From: an uncultured Acidiferrobacteraceae bacterium
GTDB lineage: Bacteria; Pseudomonadota; Gammaproteobacteria; Acidiferrobacterales; SZUA-150
Direction of reading: 5' to 3'
Length of the DNA stretch: 47,242 nt
NCBI GenBank assembly: GCA_913009895.1
Contig: CAJVXY010000024.1
Span: forward strand, 1-47,242
The notes below the pieces were generated by a model, which saw only the letters and a program-made list of their open reading frames with translations, was not told the DNA's origin and made no database searches. Made by a program: the position numbers and the translations under genes. Of the stretch, positions 7,469-17,053 are shown piece after piece (within the stretch, counting starts at the first letter, position 1; each line of letters begins with the position of its first letter).

Positions 7469-8590
7469 TTAACTCGACTGTTTCAGCGCCCAGGACACAT
7501 GCTCCCTGACAATTTCTGAATCATGATCAGATTTTTCCGCCAGGGCAGCGGTAATGGCCTTAATATTTTCATTTTCTTTTTCCGTGCTCCCCGCATTTTT
7601 ACCCAGGGTGTTACCAAGCGCAACGGCGACGTTTCTTAACCACTGGTGGTAACCAATTCTTCGGATCGCGGAACCTTCCGTGTATTGGTTAAATTCGGCT
7701 TCGGTCCAGGAGAAACATTGTAACAGGGATATTTCGTCGAGCTGGTGACGCGCCTTAAAATCTGCTTCAACCGATAATTGCGCGAATCGGTTCCAGGGGC
7801 ATACCAGCTGACAATCATCACAGCCATAAATTCTATTGCCAAGTAGTGGCCGAAGGTCCTCAGGAATGCTGCCCTTCAATTCAATTGTTAAATAAGAAAT
7901 ACATTTTCTGGCATCAAGCTGGTAAGGCCCGATAATTGCGTCGGTTGGACAGGCCTGGATACAGGCATCACAACTGCCACAATGATTTTCAGCGGGTTTA
8001 TCAATATCCAGTGGCAGGTCGGTATAGATTTCACCGAGAAAATACCAGGAGCCGGCTTCTTTATTAATCAGGTTGGTGTGTTTACCGATCCAGCCAAGGC
8101 CACTTTTTTCAGCCAGGGGTTTTTCAAGTACAGGTGCGCTGTCACAAAAAACACGATAACCAAATTTACCAACATGTTGTTCAATGCGTACGGACAATTT
8201 TTGCAAACGTTTACGAACCATTTTGTGGTAGTCACGACCAATTGCGTAGTCAGAAATATAAGCCCTGTGGCCCATGTCCAGTTTTGCCAGGCATTTGTTT
8301 ATGTCCTGGGTCAGGTAATCCAGTCGCACACTAATGACCCGTATCGTGCCCGGCACCAGTTGTTGGGCACGGGTGCGTTTGTCGCCATGGGCTGACATAT
8401 AGTCCATTTCGCCATGATGGCCCTGGGCCAGCCAGTCATTAAATCGTGTCTCGTAGGCCGCAAGATTCGTGTCAGTAATCCCAAGTTGTTGAAAGCCCAG
8501 ATCAAGGGCCCACTGGCGGATATCTTGTGTCAGCTCGGAAAAATCAATGGCCATGTCTGGCAGTGTCTTGTCAGTTGTGAGAGGGTTCAT
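7469..8590 (-). CDS. queG: Epoxyqueuosine reductase QueG
   Basis: QueG carries out the last step of queuosine tRNA modification, reducing epoxyqueuosine with a cobalamin cofactor and two [4Fe-4S] clusters. From the ATG at 8590 the protein has 373 residues with the catalytic aspartate in CDSAPVLEK (D150), the first cluster cysteines C204, C207, C210 and C214, and a second set around C257, C260 and C264. A HEAT-like region follows. The frame stays open to 8623, but MNPLTT (8590) or MAIDFS (8554) are better starts. A TATAAT on this strand (8601-8606) ends only 10 bases before the 8590 ATG, so that message would be nearly leaderless. It is divergent from nnr, its usual neighbour. Confidence 0.94.
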   Translation of the reverse strand: MNPLTTDKTLPDMAIDFSELTQDIRQWALDLGFQQLGITDTNLAAYETRFNDWLAQGHHGEMDYMSAHGDKRTRAQQLVPGTIRVISVRLDYLTQDINKCLAKLDMGHRAYISDYAIGRDYHKMVRKRLQKLSVRIEQHVGKFGYRVFCDSAPVLEKPLAEKSGLGWIGKHTNLINKEAGSWYFLGEIYTDLPLDIDKPAENHCGSCDACIQACPTDAIIGPYQLDARKCISYLTIELKGSIPEDLRPLLGNRIYGCDDCQLVCPWNRFAQLSVEADFKARHQLDEISLLQCFSWTEAEFNQYTEGSAIRRIGYHQWLRNVAVALGNTLGKNAGSTEKENENIKAITAALAEKSDHDSEIVREHVSWALKQSS

Positions 8591-8600
8591 AATATATTCT

Positions 8601-8610
8601 ATTATATAAT
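8601..8610. promoter_or_regulatory. Overlapping divergent -10 elements between queG and nnr
   Basis: ATTATATAAT contains TATAAT on the plus strand (8605-8610) and, read on the other strand, TATAAT at 8601-8606. The two perfect -10 hexamers share bases and would fire in opposite directions, into nnr and queG. No good -35 is seen for either, so strength is uncertain. Confidence 0.35.
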
Positions 8611-8650
8611 GATGTATGAACATGCATATAGCTGCTATAGCTGGATTAAC

Positions 8651-10174
8651 ATGTTAAGAAGCAATTCACAGCCCGATTCACTCTATTCCGCTGAGCAGGC
8701 CCGTGAGCTGGACCGGCTTGCCATGACGGACTTTGGCCTTAAAGACGGCGTCCTCATGGAGCGTGCCGGGTTAGCGGCTTTCCAGTTATTACGTTTCTGT
8801 TGGCCCCGGGCCCGAAAACTCCTGGTCGTGGCCGGTCCTGGTAATAATGGCGGTGATGGTTTTGTGGTGGCACGATTGGCTATCGAGCTGGGATATAAAG
8901 TGAAGCTTATTACTACCGTTGCCCGCGACCAGTACCAGGGAGATGCAGGCAGGGCGCTTAAAGGTTTGCAGGCTACGGGTGGTACGATTTTGCACAGTGT
9001 CCATGAGCTTGAAACCGATACAACTTATAATGGACAAGCCGATGTTATTGTCGATGCCATGTTTGGCATTGGCCTGGATCGTAAACCTGGCGGCGATTAC
9101 CTGGCGATTATTAACTGGATAAACGATCAGGATAACCCGGTACTGGCTATCGATATTCCCTCCGGGCTCCATGCAGATACGGGCAGCATTTTTGAGCAAG
9201 CCGTACAGGCAAACGCGACTATTAGTTTTATTGGCCTCAAGACCGGGTTGGTCACGGGCTGCGGACCCCGGTTTTGCGGGCAGTTATATTTTCATGATCT
9301 GGATTTGCCCCGAGCGGTGTATCAAAACATCAAGCCGGTCGCCAGGGCAGTCTCTGTTAGCAATATTTCACGCTTACCGGATATACAAAAGGATACCCAT
9401 AAGGCCCGCCAGGGCCATGTACTCGTCATTGGCGGTGATAAAAGCATGGCCGGTGCTGCGGCCATGGCCGGGCAGGCCGCCTACCGTTGTGGCGCAGGCA
9501 TGGTCAGGGTGTTATGCCATGAGGTTTCACTAACACAGGCGTGTTTCAGGCCAGAAATTATGGTCACAGGGTCAAGTGACGATGCGCCAGTCCCCAAAAA
9601 TGTTTTCGCCAGGGCCAATGCCCTGGTATTGGGACCAGGTCTGGGACAAAGGCCATGGGGCTTAAGTTTATTTAGCAAAGCGCTGGATCATGAATCGTTA
9701 GCAATGGTTGTTGATGCTGACGGACTTAGATGGCTGGCAGCAAACCCCCAATACCGACAGAACTGGGTGTTGACACCCCATGCCGGTGAGGCCGCCGCGC
9801 TACTGGGTACAAGCACAACAATTATTCAATCCGATCGTTTACTTGCCGCCAGGCAAATCTCTGAAAAATATGGCGGATCCTGTATTTTAAAAGGCGCAGG
9901 CACTGTAATTGCGGATGTTTCTGAAGATCAGTTCATGATTGTGCGGGCGGGCAACCCGGGTATGGCTACCGGTGGCATGGGCGATGTTTTGTCCGGCATT
10001 ATCGCGGCGCTAATGGGTTTTGGTTTATCACCGTTTAATAGCGCAGTCGCGGGTGCCTGGATTCATAGCACTGCTGCTGACCAGGCTGCCATGGTTATTG
10101 GCGAACGCGGTTTAATGGCCACGGATTTATTTAATTATATTCCAGGACAAATAGCCGTGTTGTCTCATAACTGA
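8651..10174 (+). CDS. nnr: Bifunctional NAD(P)H-hydrate epimerase / ADP-dependent NAD(P)H-hydrate dehydratase
   Basis: This enzyme repairs hydrated NADH and NADPH: the N-terminal epimerase interconverts R and S forms and the C-terminal ribokinase-like domain dehydrates the S form using ADP. In 507 residues the N-domain carries GPGNNGGDGFVVARL (62-76) and the C-domain carries ILKGAGTVIAD and NPGMATGGMGDVLSG (435-449) with the catalytic GxGD-type aspartate. The start used is the ATG at 8651 (MLRSNSQ); an in-frame ATG at 8612 would add 13 residues. tsaE begins 2 bases after the stop, the order seen in other gammaproteobacteria. Confidence 0.95.
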   Translation: MLRSNSQPDSLYSAEQARELDRLAMTDFGLKDGVLMERAGLAAFQLLRFCWPRARKLLVVAGPGNNGGDGFVVARLAIELGYKVKLITTVARDQYQGDAGRALKGLQATGGTILHSVHELETDTTYNGQADVIVDAMFGIGLDRKPGGDYLAIINWINDQDNPVLAIDIPSGLHADTGSIFEQAVQANATISFIGLKTGLVTGCGPRFCGQLYFHDLDLPRAVYQNIKPVARAVSVSNISRLPDIQKDTHKARQGHVLVIGGDKSMAGAAAMAGQAAYRCGAGMVRVLCHEVSLTQACFRPEIMVTGSSDDAPVPKNVFARANALVLGPGLGQRPWGLSLFSKALDHESLAMVVDADGLRWLAANPQYRQNWVLTPHAGEAAALLGTSTTIIQSDRLLAARQISEKYGGSCILKGAGTVIADVSEDQFMIVRAGNPGMATGGMGDVLSGIIAALMGFGLSPFNSAVAGAWIHSTAADQAAMVIGERGLMATDLFNYIPGQIAVLSHN

Positions 10175-10176
10175 TT

Positions 10177-10638
10177 ATGGAGAAAACCCTGTATGCAAAA
10201 AATGAGGCAGAAATGGCGAGCCTGGCAAAAAAGCTGGTTACTGCCGGTTTAGCGAAACTTGGCCTGGTCACGCTTGGCGGTATGTTGGGTGCCGGCAAAA
10301 CGACATTGGTAAAAGAAATTTTAAGGGCGCTTGGTTATCAAGGCGCCGTAAAAAGTCCGACCTTTACCCTGGCAGAGCCTTACCAATTTGGTCAATATTC
10401 GATTATGCATCTTGATCTTTATCGACTTGAAGATCCACAGGAAATTGAATTTATGGGTTACCGGGACTGGTTTTCTGGTAATAAGCTTGTTTTGGTAGAA
10501 TGGCCGGAAAAGGCACCTGGTTTTTTGCCCGACCCGGATCTAAACGTTATGATTCAGATTCAGGAAAACAGGCGCCAGATTTTACTGGAATCTGGCACCA
10601 ATGCAGGTAATTTATTATTAGAGCAATTGATCACGTGA
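10177..10638 (+). CDS. tsaE: tRNA threonylcarbamoyladenosine biosynthesis ATPase TsaE
   Basis: TsaE is the small P-loop ATPase that works with TsaB and TsaD to transfer threonylcarbamoyl to A37 of ANN-decoding tRNAs. The 153 residues show the Walker A GMLGAGKTT at 35-43, then SPTFTLAEPY, the family's HLDLYRL at 77-83 and VEWPEKA further on. Length and motif order match the family. The gene starts 2 bases after nnr and its TGA overlaps the GTG of the amidase gene, so all three are probably co-translated. Confidence 0.96.
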   Translation: MEKTLYAKNEAEMASLAKKLVTAGLAKLGLVTLGGMLGAGKTTLVKEILRALGYQGAVKSPTFTLAEPYQFGQYSIMHLDLYRLEDPQEIEFMGYRDWFSGNKLVLVEWPEKAPGFLPDPDLNVMIQIQENRRQILLESGTNAGNLLLEQLIT

Positions 10639-11963
10639 TTCGTTACCTAAAAATATTGCTATTGATGCTCGTTTTTTCATTGGCAAATTTGTTACCTGTC
10701 AATGCGGCACGCGTGTCTGTAGACAATATGCGCATGTGGCAAGAGCCAGAGAAACGACAAATCGTTTTTGATATTAGCGGCCCCCTGGAATATCGCCTGT
10801 TTACACTGCAAAATCCCAACCGAATTGTCATTGATATGGACGACGCCAGGCTTCGTGGCGCCCTGAAACTGACCAATAAAAATGATGAGATTTTGGCAGC
10901 CATTCGTACCGGTAAGCAGGACAGGGGTTTGCGTGTGGTGCTTGATCTTCGAACCAAAGTGCTCCCCAGGACCTATTTGTTAAAACCCGCAGGCCAGTAT
11001 GGTCATCGCCTGGTAATAGATCTTTATGATGAAAGGGTAAAGAAAAAAAAGCCAAGTGTTAAACCTGTATTCAGGACCAGGCAAAAAGAGGCTGTTATTG
11101 TTATCGATGCGGGTCATGGCGGTGAAGACCCCGGTGCAATTGGCAAACGTTATAGAACCCGCGAAAAAACGGTCGTGTTGGCTATTGCCCGAGAGTTGGC
11201 AAAATTGGTTCGTAAAGAGCCTGGCATGCGGCCAGTCCTTATTCGAAATGGCGATTATTATGTTGGGCTCAAGGCACGGCGCAAGAAAGCAAGACGTTAT
11301 AATGCAACAATTTTTGTATCCATACATGCAGACGCAGTACCAGGTCGGCGGGCAAGAGGTTCGTCTGTGTATGCACTGACAGAACGTGGTGCGACCAGTC
11401 GTGTTGCTAAATTCCTGGCCGATAGTGAAAATTCCTCTGATCAAATTGGCGGCGTCAGTCTTGAAGACAAGGATCCCCTGTTGAGAAAAGTACTGGTAGA
11501 TCTTTCCCAGACTGCCAACATTCCGCTGAGTATGGAGCTGGGACAGGATGTATTAAACGGACTAAAACGCGCTGGTTACGTCCACCTGAACAAGGTTGCC
11601 CAGGCAGGTTTTGCTGTACTCAAGGCACCAGATATTCCTTCCATATTGGTAGAGACCGCGTTTATTTCAAATCCGACAGAAGAACGAAAGCTCCGCACCA
11701 AGGCCTTTCAAAAAAAAATCGCAAAAGGTATTTTCCGCGGAATAAAACGCTACTTGCAAAAAAAGAAATTTACCACTCCAGGCAGGATTATCCAGGCACA
11801 AGCTAATACCAATAGTACAAAGCGGCATACGGTCAGGCGTGGCGAAACACTTTCTGGCATTGCCCGAAAATACAGGGTAAATGTAGATGCCTTGCGTTTT
11901 GCTAATAATATTTCAGGGCATAATATTATTATTGGCAGTAAGTTGCTGATACCCGGGCAATAA
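10635..11963 (+). CDS. amiB: N-acetylmuramoyl-L-alanine amidase, AmiB/AmiC type
   Basis: This periplasmic zinc amidase cleaves the stem peptide from septal peptidoglycan during daughter-cell separation. The 442 residues show a signal peptide (1-24, ending NAA), an AMIN domain (about 28-135) for septal localisation, an Amidase_3 catalytic domain (about 153-375) with zinc and catalytic residues H161, E177, H231 and E340, and one C-terminal LysM (about 397-440) that binds glycan. An insert around 265-320 (DKDPLLRKVLVDLSQ) matches the regulatory helix that EnvC/NlpD-type activators displace. The GTG start overlaps the tsaE stop by 4 bases. mutL, often next in relatives, is not found downstream. 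Confidence 0.94.
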   Translation: MIRYLKILLLMLVFSLANLLPVNAARVSVDNMRMWQEPEKRQIVFDISGPLEYRLFTLQNPNRIVIDMDDARLRGALKLTNKNDEILAAIRTGKQDRGLRVVLDLRTKVLPRTYLLKPAGQYGHRLVIDLYDERVKKKKPSVKPVFRTRQKEAVIVIDAGHGGEDPGAIGKRYRTREKTVVLAIARELAKLVRKEPGMRPVLIRNGDYYVGLKARRKKARRYNATIFVSIHADAVPGRRARGSSVYALTERGATSRVAKFLADSENSSDQIGGVSLEDKDPLLRKVLVDLSQTANIPLSMELGQDVLNGLKRAGYVHLNKVAQAGFAVLKAPDIPSILVETAFISNPTEERKLRTKAFQKKIAKGIFRGIKRYLQKKKFTTPGRIIQAQANTNSTKRHTVRRGETLSGIARKYRVNVDALRFANNISGHNIIIGSKLLIPGQ

Positions 11964-12003
11964 AAAATACAAATTATAAATTTTCTAAAAATAAGGAGAA
12001 GTT

Positions 12004-13371
12004 ATGCCTGGTAACGATGTGTCAATACATGGTGAATGGTCATCACGATGGGCATTTGTTTTGGCTGCAACGGGGTCGGCAGTTGGTCTGGGCAACATTT
12101 GGAAATTTCCTTATATCACCGGTGAAAATGGCGGCGGGGCATTCGTGCTCGTATACCTTATTAGTATTGGCCTGATTGGTATTCCAATAATGATGGCCGA
12201 AGTCATGCTGGGCCGGCGGGGCCGGCTCAGCCCGATAAATACGATGAGAAAACTGGCAAAAGCAGGCGGTCATAGTCGACACTGGCAATGGCTGGGTTGG
12301 GCGGGCGTGTTAACGGGCTTTTTGATTCTCTCTTATTATAGTGTCATAGCGGGCTGGGCCTTATCGTATACGGTACGAGCAGCTACGGGAGAATTCACTG
12401 GCGCCGATGCGGGCACCATTAAAAATATATTCACGGATTTTATTTCCAGTCCGTTGGCGTTGCTGGGCTGGCATACGTTATTTATTGTAATGACAATGGT
12501 TATTGTTTCTCGTGGTGTACGAGGCGGCCTGGAAAAGGCAGTAAAATTATTAATGCCCGCGCTCTTTATTTTGCTGGTCCTGCTCGTTGGTTTTGCCATT
12601 AATACCGGCGCTTTTTCCAGGGGCGTCGAATTTTTATTTTACCCTGATTTTGCAAGAATAGGCTGGAATGGCATTCTGATCGCAATGGGACATGCATTTT
12701 TCACCCTGAGTCTGGGCATGGGTTCAATTATGGTATATGGATCTTACTTGCCAAAAAATATTTCGATTGCCAAGACAACATTTTTAATTGCCGGTGCTGA
12801 TACCCTGGTCGCGTTGATGGCGGGCATGGTGATTTTTCCTATTGTTTTTGCCAATGATTTACAGGCGGGATCGGGCCCGGGACTTATATTTCAAACCCTG
12901 CCAATTGCATTCGGACATATGTGGGGTGGTTTATTTTTCGGTACCCTGTTTTTTATACTGCTGGTATTCGCTGCCTGGACTTCGGCGATTTCACTGATAG
13001 AACCGGCCGTAGCATGGTTGGTCGAAAATCATAACATGACCAGGAGAAAGGCAAGTGTGGTGGCAGGATTCGTAACCTGGTTTGTCGGGATTGGTACCGT
13101 ACTTTCCTTTAACCTGGCAGATAATATCAGGTTATTTGGCAAGACTTTTTTTGATTTACTTGATTATTTAACTGCAAATATTTTGTTGCCTCTGGGCGGC
13201 CTTATTATGGCTATTTTTGCTACATGGGTGCTTTCGACCAAAAGTAGTGTAAGCGAACTTGAACTTGGAGAAGGGCTCAAGTACTCACTTTGGTTTTACC
13301 TGGTAAAATTTGTTGCACCAATCGCGGTGCTTGTCGTTTTTCTGAATGTAATAAACGTGATTAACTTGTAG
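12004..13371 (+). CDS. Sodium-dependent transporter, neurotransmitter:sodium symporter (SNF) family
   Basis: A 455-residue membrane protein of the LeuT/MhsT/TnaT-like family that couples sodium entry to uptake of amino acids or related small molecules. The first membrane segment holds the family signature SAVGLGNIWKFPYITGENGG (residues about 20-40), including the unwound sodium and substrate site. About 11 hydrophobic segments follow, and the segment around FAAWTSAISLIEPAVAWLVE matches TM8 of the family. The substrate cannot be told from the sequence. An AAGGAG ribosome-binding site lies at good spacing before the ATG. It lies 40 bases after the amidase gene and converges with glnD. Confidence 0.93.
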   Translation: MPGNDVSIHGEWSSRWAFVLAATGSAVGLGNIWKFPYITGENGGGAFVLVYLISIGLIGIPIMMAEVMLGRRGRLSPINTMRKLAKAGGHSRHWQWLGWAGVLTGFLILSYYSVIAGWALSYTVRAATGEFTGADAGTIKNIFTDFISSPLALLGWHTLFIVMTMVIVSRGVRGGLEKAVKLLMPALFILLVLLVGFAINTGAFSRGVEFLFYPDFARIGWNGILIAMGHAFFTLSLGMGSIMVYGSYLPKNISIAKTTFLIAGADTLVALMAGMVIFPIVFANDLQAGSGPGLIFQTLPIAFGHMWGGLFFGTLFFILLVFAAWTSAISLIEPAVAWLVENHNMTRRKASVVAGFVTWFVGIGTVLSFNLADNIRLFGKTFFDLLDYLTANILLPLGGLIMAIFATWVLSTKSSVSELELGEGLKYSLWFYLVKFVAPIAVLVVFLNVINVINL

Positions 13372-13386
13372 CAAGTCGTATGTTAA

Positions 13387-13421
13387 TTAAGGAAGCTCTG
13401 AGTAAATGAGAGTTTCCTTAA
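13387..13421. terminator. Candidate bidirectional terminator between the transporter gene and glnD
   Basis: AAGGAAGCTCT (13389-13399) pairs with AGAGTTTCCTT (13409-13419) with one G-U pair and a 9-base loop; two further A-T pairs extend the base. It lies between two convergent genes and begins at the glnD stop codon. Neither side has a long T run, so the termination role is probable from position but not certain. Confidence 0.45.
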
Positions 13422-16120
13422 AATGAAATCTCGGTGGAGAGTTTAATCGAATCACCTGCATTACTATCAAGATTTTTATTAATTTGAGTAATCAGGCATT
13501 GTTGCTGAGCTTCATCGCTCACAGGTTCTTTGTCTCGATTTACAATAAAAAATATATCTTCTGCACGTTCACCATAGGTTGAAATATTTGCTGCCAGGGT
13601 CACTGCCTTGCACTGCAGGAGAGAGTCAGCAACCAGGCTTAACAAACCTGGCCTGTCCTGGGCCCGTACTTCCATAATAGTTGTTTTTTTATTTGGCGCC
13701 AGGGAGAAAGATACTTTGGTTTCGATGGGAAATTGTTTTAATTGTCGAGGTAACAATGCCTGGCGACCGCCCGAAGGCCTTGTTTCAGAAAGCAGATGAT
13801 CGCGTATTTTATTTTGTAATATTTCAAGATCATCATCTCGTTTTACAGGCTTGCCACTCCTGTTAAAGACAACAAAAGTATCCAGGGAAAACCCATGTGT
13901 CGTTGTATGGATACGGGCCTGAACAATTGATAAGCCCAGTTGAGCGAGTGCGCTGGTTAGTACCACAAAAAGATTCTCTTTTTGTGGTGTATAAATTAAT
14001 ATCTCGGTACCACCTGATTTCGAATTGTATTTAGCGGCAACAACAGGAAAATCTGCGGCAGATCTCAGGGCGATAGTTTTGGTATGCCAGGCGATAACCT
14101 GGGCTTCGTGAGAGATGAAGTAGTTAGGATGGAGCTGCCGCCAAAAGTTGTGGACAATAACTTTTTCATTTTCCCTGAGTGTTAGTAATTCTGATGCACC
14201 TTGCTGGCGATTCTCAACATGTTCCAGAATATCAGCCCTGCCTTCTTCACCACGGACCAGGTGTCTGCTCGTGGCATCGTATAATTGTCTGAGCAAATGG
14301 CCTTTCCATTCATTCCAGACTTTAGGGCTTGTACCCCGCATATCAGCAATTGTCAGCAGGTACAGGTTATCCAGATGTTCCTGGTCTCCAACTGCTCTAG
14401 TGAATTCACGAATTACATCAAGGTCGGTAATATCCTGTTTTTGGGCGGACCACGACATTTTTAAATGGTTTCTAACAAGCCAGCAAATAAAACGCGTGTC
14501 ATAATCACTCAGGTCGTGCGCCTGGCAGAATTTTTTAACCTCATTTTCCCCCAGCACAGAGTGATCACCGCCTCGTCCTTTTGCAACATCGTGAAACAGC
14601 GCGGCGATATACAGTCGTTCAGGCTTGGTAAGACCGGAAATTAATTCGCTCGCATGTGGCAGTTCATTGGAAAATTCAGCTACTGTTAATCGTCTTAGAT
14701 TTCTTAATACAAAAAGGCTATGTTCGTCTACCGTGTAGACATGAAATAAATCATGCTGCATTTGGCCAACAATTTTACCGAAGGCTGGTATGTATGCACC
14801 CAGCACACCATAGGCATTCATGCGCCGCAATTCATGGGTGATGCCCTGTGGTTGTCGCATAATATCCATGAATAAACTTTTGTTTGCGATGTCCTGCCTG
14901 AATTTATTATTTATTCTATACAGATTTTCCCTTACTAGTCGTATTGTACCCGCGCGGACTCCTTTTGTTTCCGGTTTGTGTTCAAGAATTAGAAATAATT
15001 CAAGTAATGCGAAGGGCCAACGTTCGAATACGTTACTATTGACTACTTCCAGGTAACCACCATTAAGTTGAAACCTGCGATTGATTGATATTATTTTATT
15101 ATTTTTTTTGCGATTAAATATTTCCTCTTCAAAATATTGCAAAAGTATTTCATTCAGCAATGAAACATCTTTTACGGTTCGATAGTATTGCTTCATCAGT
15201 TTTTCCACTGCCAAACTATCCTGGGTATCAGAATATCCGAATTCTGATGCCAGCGTTCTCTGGTGGTCAAATAACAGTCTGTCCTCCTTGCGGCCTGCCA
15301 GGTAGTGCAGGCTGTTTCGGAGTTTCCAGAGATATTCAAGAGACGTAACCAATATTTCATTTTCTTCTTTGCTGAGTATTTCAAGGGCCACCAGCTCATC
15401 AAATGTCCTGACAGAATAATGACGCATTGCGATCCACAAGATCATTTGGATATCACGTAACCCACCCGGGCTTTCTTTAATATTAGGTTCGAGTTTGTAA
15501 GCAGTTTCACCATACCGAAGATGTCTTGCTGTTTGTTCGTTATATTTTTCGGTAAAAAATTTTGTGCTTGACCAATGTTTTAGGCCATGAATCTTTTTAT
15601 CGAGTATGGTGAAGAGGCCGTCATCGCCGCAGATGAGTCGGGTTTCTAAAAGGTTGGTAAAAATTGTGACATCGTTTTTAGCCTGGGCAGTACATTCTTT
15701 AATAGTTCTGACACTATTTCCAACTTCGAGCCCAATATCCCAAAGGAAACGTATAAATTTCTCAATACTTTCGTTTAAAACGTTATCAATTTTTGTATCG
15801 TGAAGTATCAGGATGTCAATGTCTGATGCGGGATGAAGCTCGCCCCGACCATAGCCACCTACTGCAATTAGTGAAATTTTTGAGCTGTTGTCGCAAACAA
15901 TTTTCCAGGCAAGACAAAGTAACTGGTCTATAAACCATGCGTGTAATCGGACGGTTGGACCGTTGTACTCATGGTTGAAATGTAGTTCACGAATGAAGTC
16001 TCGTCCTTCTGACAGTACATTTTTATATATCGATATTTGTTCTGAGCCACGACCTGATTGCTCAAGTTTCTCCTGGTTGTCAGACAGGAGATCTTTTAAT
16101 TTTTTTTGCGTCCTGTCCAT
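13418..16120 (-). CDS. glnD: Bifunctional PII uridylyltransferase / uridylyl-removing enzyme
   Basis: GlnD senses glutamine and adds UMP to, or removes it from, the PII proteins (GlnB/GlnK), setting nitrogen metabolism. The 900 residues contain the nucleotidyltransferase motif GGYGRGELHPASDID (88-102, with metal-binding D100 and D102), an HD hydrolase domain with H467 and the H510-D511 pair in LFHDVAKGRGGDHS, and two C-terminal ACT domains (about 705-785 and 810-890) that bind glutamine. Full-length and intact. It lies 44 bases downstream of map on the same strand, the order map-glnD known from E. coli. Confidence 0.97.
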   Translation of the reverse strand: MDRTQKKLKDLLSDNQEKLEQSGRGSEQISIYKNVLSEGRDFIRELHFNHEYNGPTVRLHAWFIDQLLCLAWKIVCDNSSKISLIAVGGYGRGELHPASDIDILILHDTKIDNVLNESIEKFIRFLWDIGLEVGNSVRTIKECTAQAKNDVTIFTNLLETRLICGDDGLFTILDKKIHGLKHWSSTKFFTEKYNEQTARHLRYGETAYKLEPNIKESPGGLRDIQMILWIAMRHYSVRTFDELVALEILSKEENEILVTSLEYLWKLRNSLHYLAGRKEDRLLFDHQRTLASEFGYSDTQDSLAVEKLMKQYYRTVKDVSLLNEILLQYFEEEIFNRKKNNKIISINRRFQLNGGYLEVVNSNVFERWPFALLELFLILEHKPETKGVRAGTIRLVRENLYRINNKFRQDIANKSLFMDIMRQPQGITHELRRMNAYGVLGAYIPAFGKIVGQMQHDLFHVYTVDEHSLFVLRNLRRLTVAEFSNELPHASELISGLTKPERLYIAALFHDVAKGRGGDHSVLGENEVKKFCQAHDLSDYDTRFICWLVRNHLKMSWSAQKQDITDLDVIREFTRAVGDQEHLDNLYLLTIADMRGTSPKVWNEWKGHLLRQLYDATSRHLVRGEEGRADILEHVENRQQGASELLTLRENEKVIVHNFWRQLHPNYFISHEAQVIAWHTKTIALRSAADFPVVAAKYNSKSGGTEILIYTPQKENLFVVLTSALAQLGLSIVQARIHTTTHGFSLDTFVVFNRSGKPVKRDDDLEILQNKIRDHLLSETRPSGGRQALLPRQLKQFPIETKVSFSLAPNKKTTIMEVRAQDRPGLLSLVADSLLQCKAVTLAANISTYGERAEDIFFIVNRDKEPVSDEAQQQCLITQINKNLDSNAGDSIKLSTEISF

Positions 16121-16164
16121 GTTGAGGTTGTTGAATTATCCCGTTGTATCCAGATGGTTGGCTA

Positions 16165-16932
16165 TTATATTTCGTCGTTTGGTAGTTGGGTTAACACTTC
16201 GTGGCCAGTATCAGTTACCAATATTGTGTGTTCCCACTGGGCCGATAAACTGTGGTCGCGGGTAACGACGGTCCAGTTGTCGGGCAATAGTTTTACATCT
16301 CGTTTGCCTGAATTAATCATTGGCTCGATTGTAAAAATCATGCCTGGTTCCAATGTAACGCCGGTATTGGCTTTTCCATAGTGCAATACCTGGGGCTCTT
16401 CATGAAATCGCAAGCCAATACCGTGCCCACAGTATTCGCGCACGACCGAACAATTATTATTTTCTGCATAGTCCTGAATGGCATGGCCTATGTCACCAAG
16501 CCGGTTGCCGGGGCGCACCTGTTCTATACCGCGAACCATGCAATCGTGGGCAATTTGTGAAAGTCTTGCTGCTTGCACGGACGATTTACCCACGGTGAAC
16601 ATTTTGCTGGTGTCTCCGTGATAGCCATCTTTTATTACCGTGATGTCGATATTGATAATATCGCCTTTCTTAAGTCGTTTTTCTCCGGGGATGCCGTGGC
16701 AAACCTGGTGATTGACAGATGTGCAAATCGATTTCGGGAAACCTTTATAGTTTAGCGGGGCAGGGATCGCGTCGAGATCATTAACAATGTAATCGTGACA
16801 CAGCTGATCAAGCTGGTCGGTGGTCACACCCGCTTTAACGTGACCGGCTATCATCCGCAGGACCTGGGCAGCGAGTTGCCCGGCTTTGCGCATTTTTTCA
16901 ATTTCTTCCAGAGTTTTTATTGTTATAGCCAT
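16165..16932 (-). CDS. map: Methionine aminopeptidase, type I
   Basis: Removes the initiator methionine from new proteins when the second residue is small. The 255 residues carry all five metal ligands in family context: D96 (NIDITVIKDG), D107 (HGDTSKMF), H170 (CGHGIGLRFHE), E203 (FTIEPMI) and E234 (SAQWEHTILV), plus the substrate-contacting H79 in VCHGIPG. Length matches the E. coli enzyme. An AGGA ribosome-binding site precedes the ATG. It is divergent from rpsB across a 282-base spacer, a conserved arrangement that joins protein maturation to translation genes. Confidence 0.97.
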   Translation of the reverse strand: MAITIKTLEEIEKMRKAGQLAAQVLRMIAGHVKAGVTTDQLDQLCHDYIVNDLDAIPAPLNYKGFPKSICTSVNHQVCHGIPGEKRLKKGDIINIDITVIKDGYHGDTSKMFTVGKSSVQAARLSQIAHDCMVRGIEQVRPGNRLGDIGHAIQDYAENNNCSVVREYCGHGIGLRFHEEPQVLHYGKANTGVTLEPGMIFTIEPMINSGKRDVKLLPDNWTVVTRDHSLSAQWEHTILVTDTGHEVLTQLPNDEI

Positions 16933-17053
16933 TTTTTATCCTGAACCTGTTGTTTAGCGCCTGAAAAAATAATCGATACTGTACACTAATTGAGAATTTC
17001 GACCTTTAATAACATATAAATAATAAGGTTAATAAGCTGTCTATTACTACTGA

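Noticed and set aside
7982-8395. 137-residue plus-strand ORF opposite queG
   Set aside because: A shadow of the queG coding strand; no motif or ribosome-binding site, while queG has its full set of cluster cysteines.
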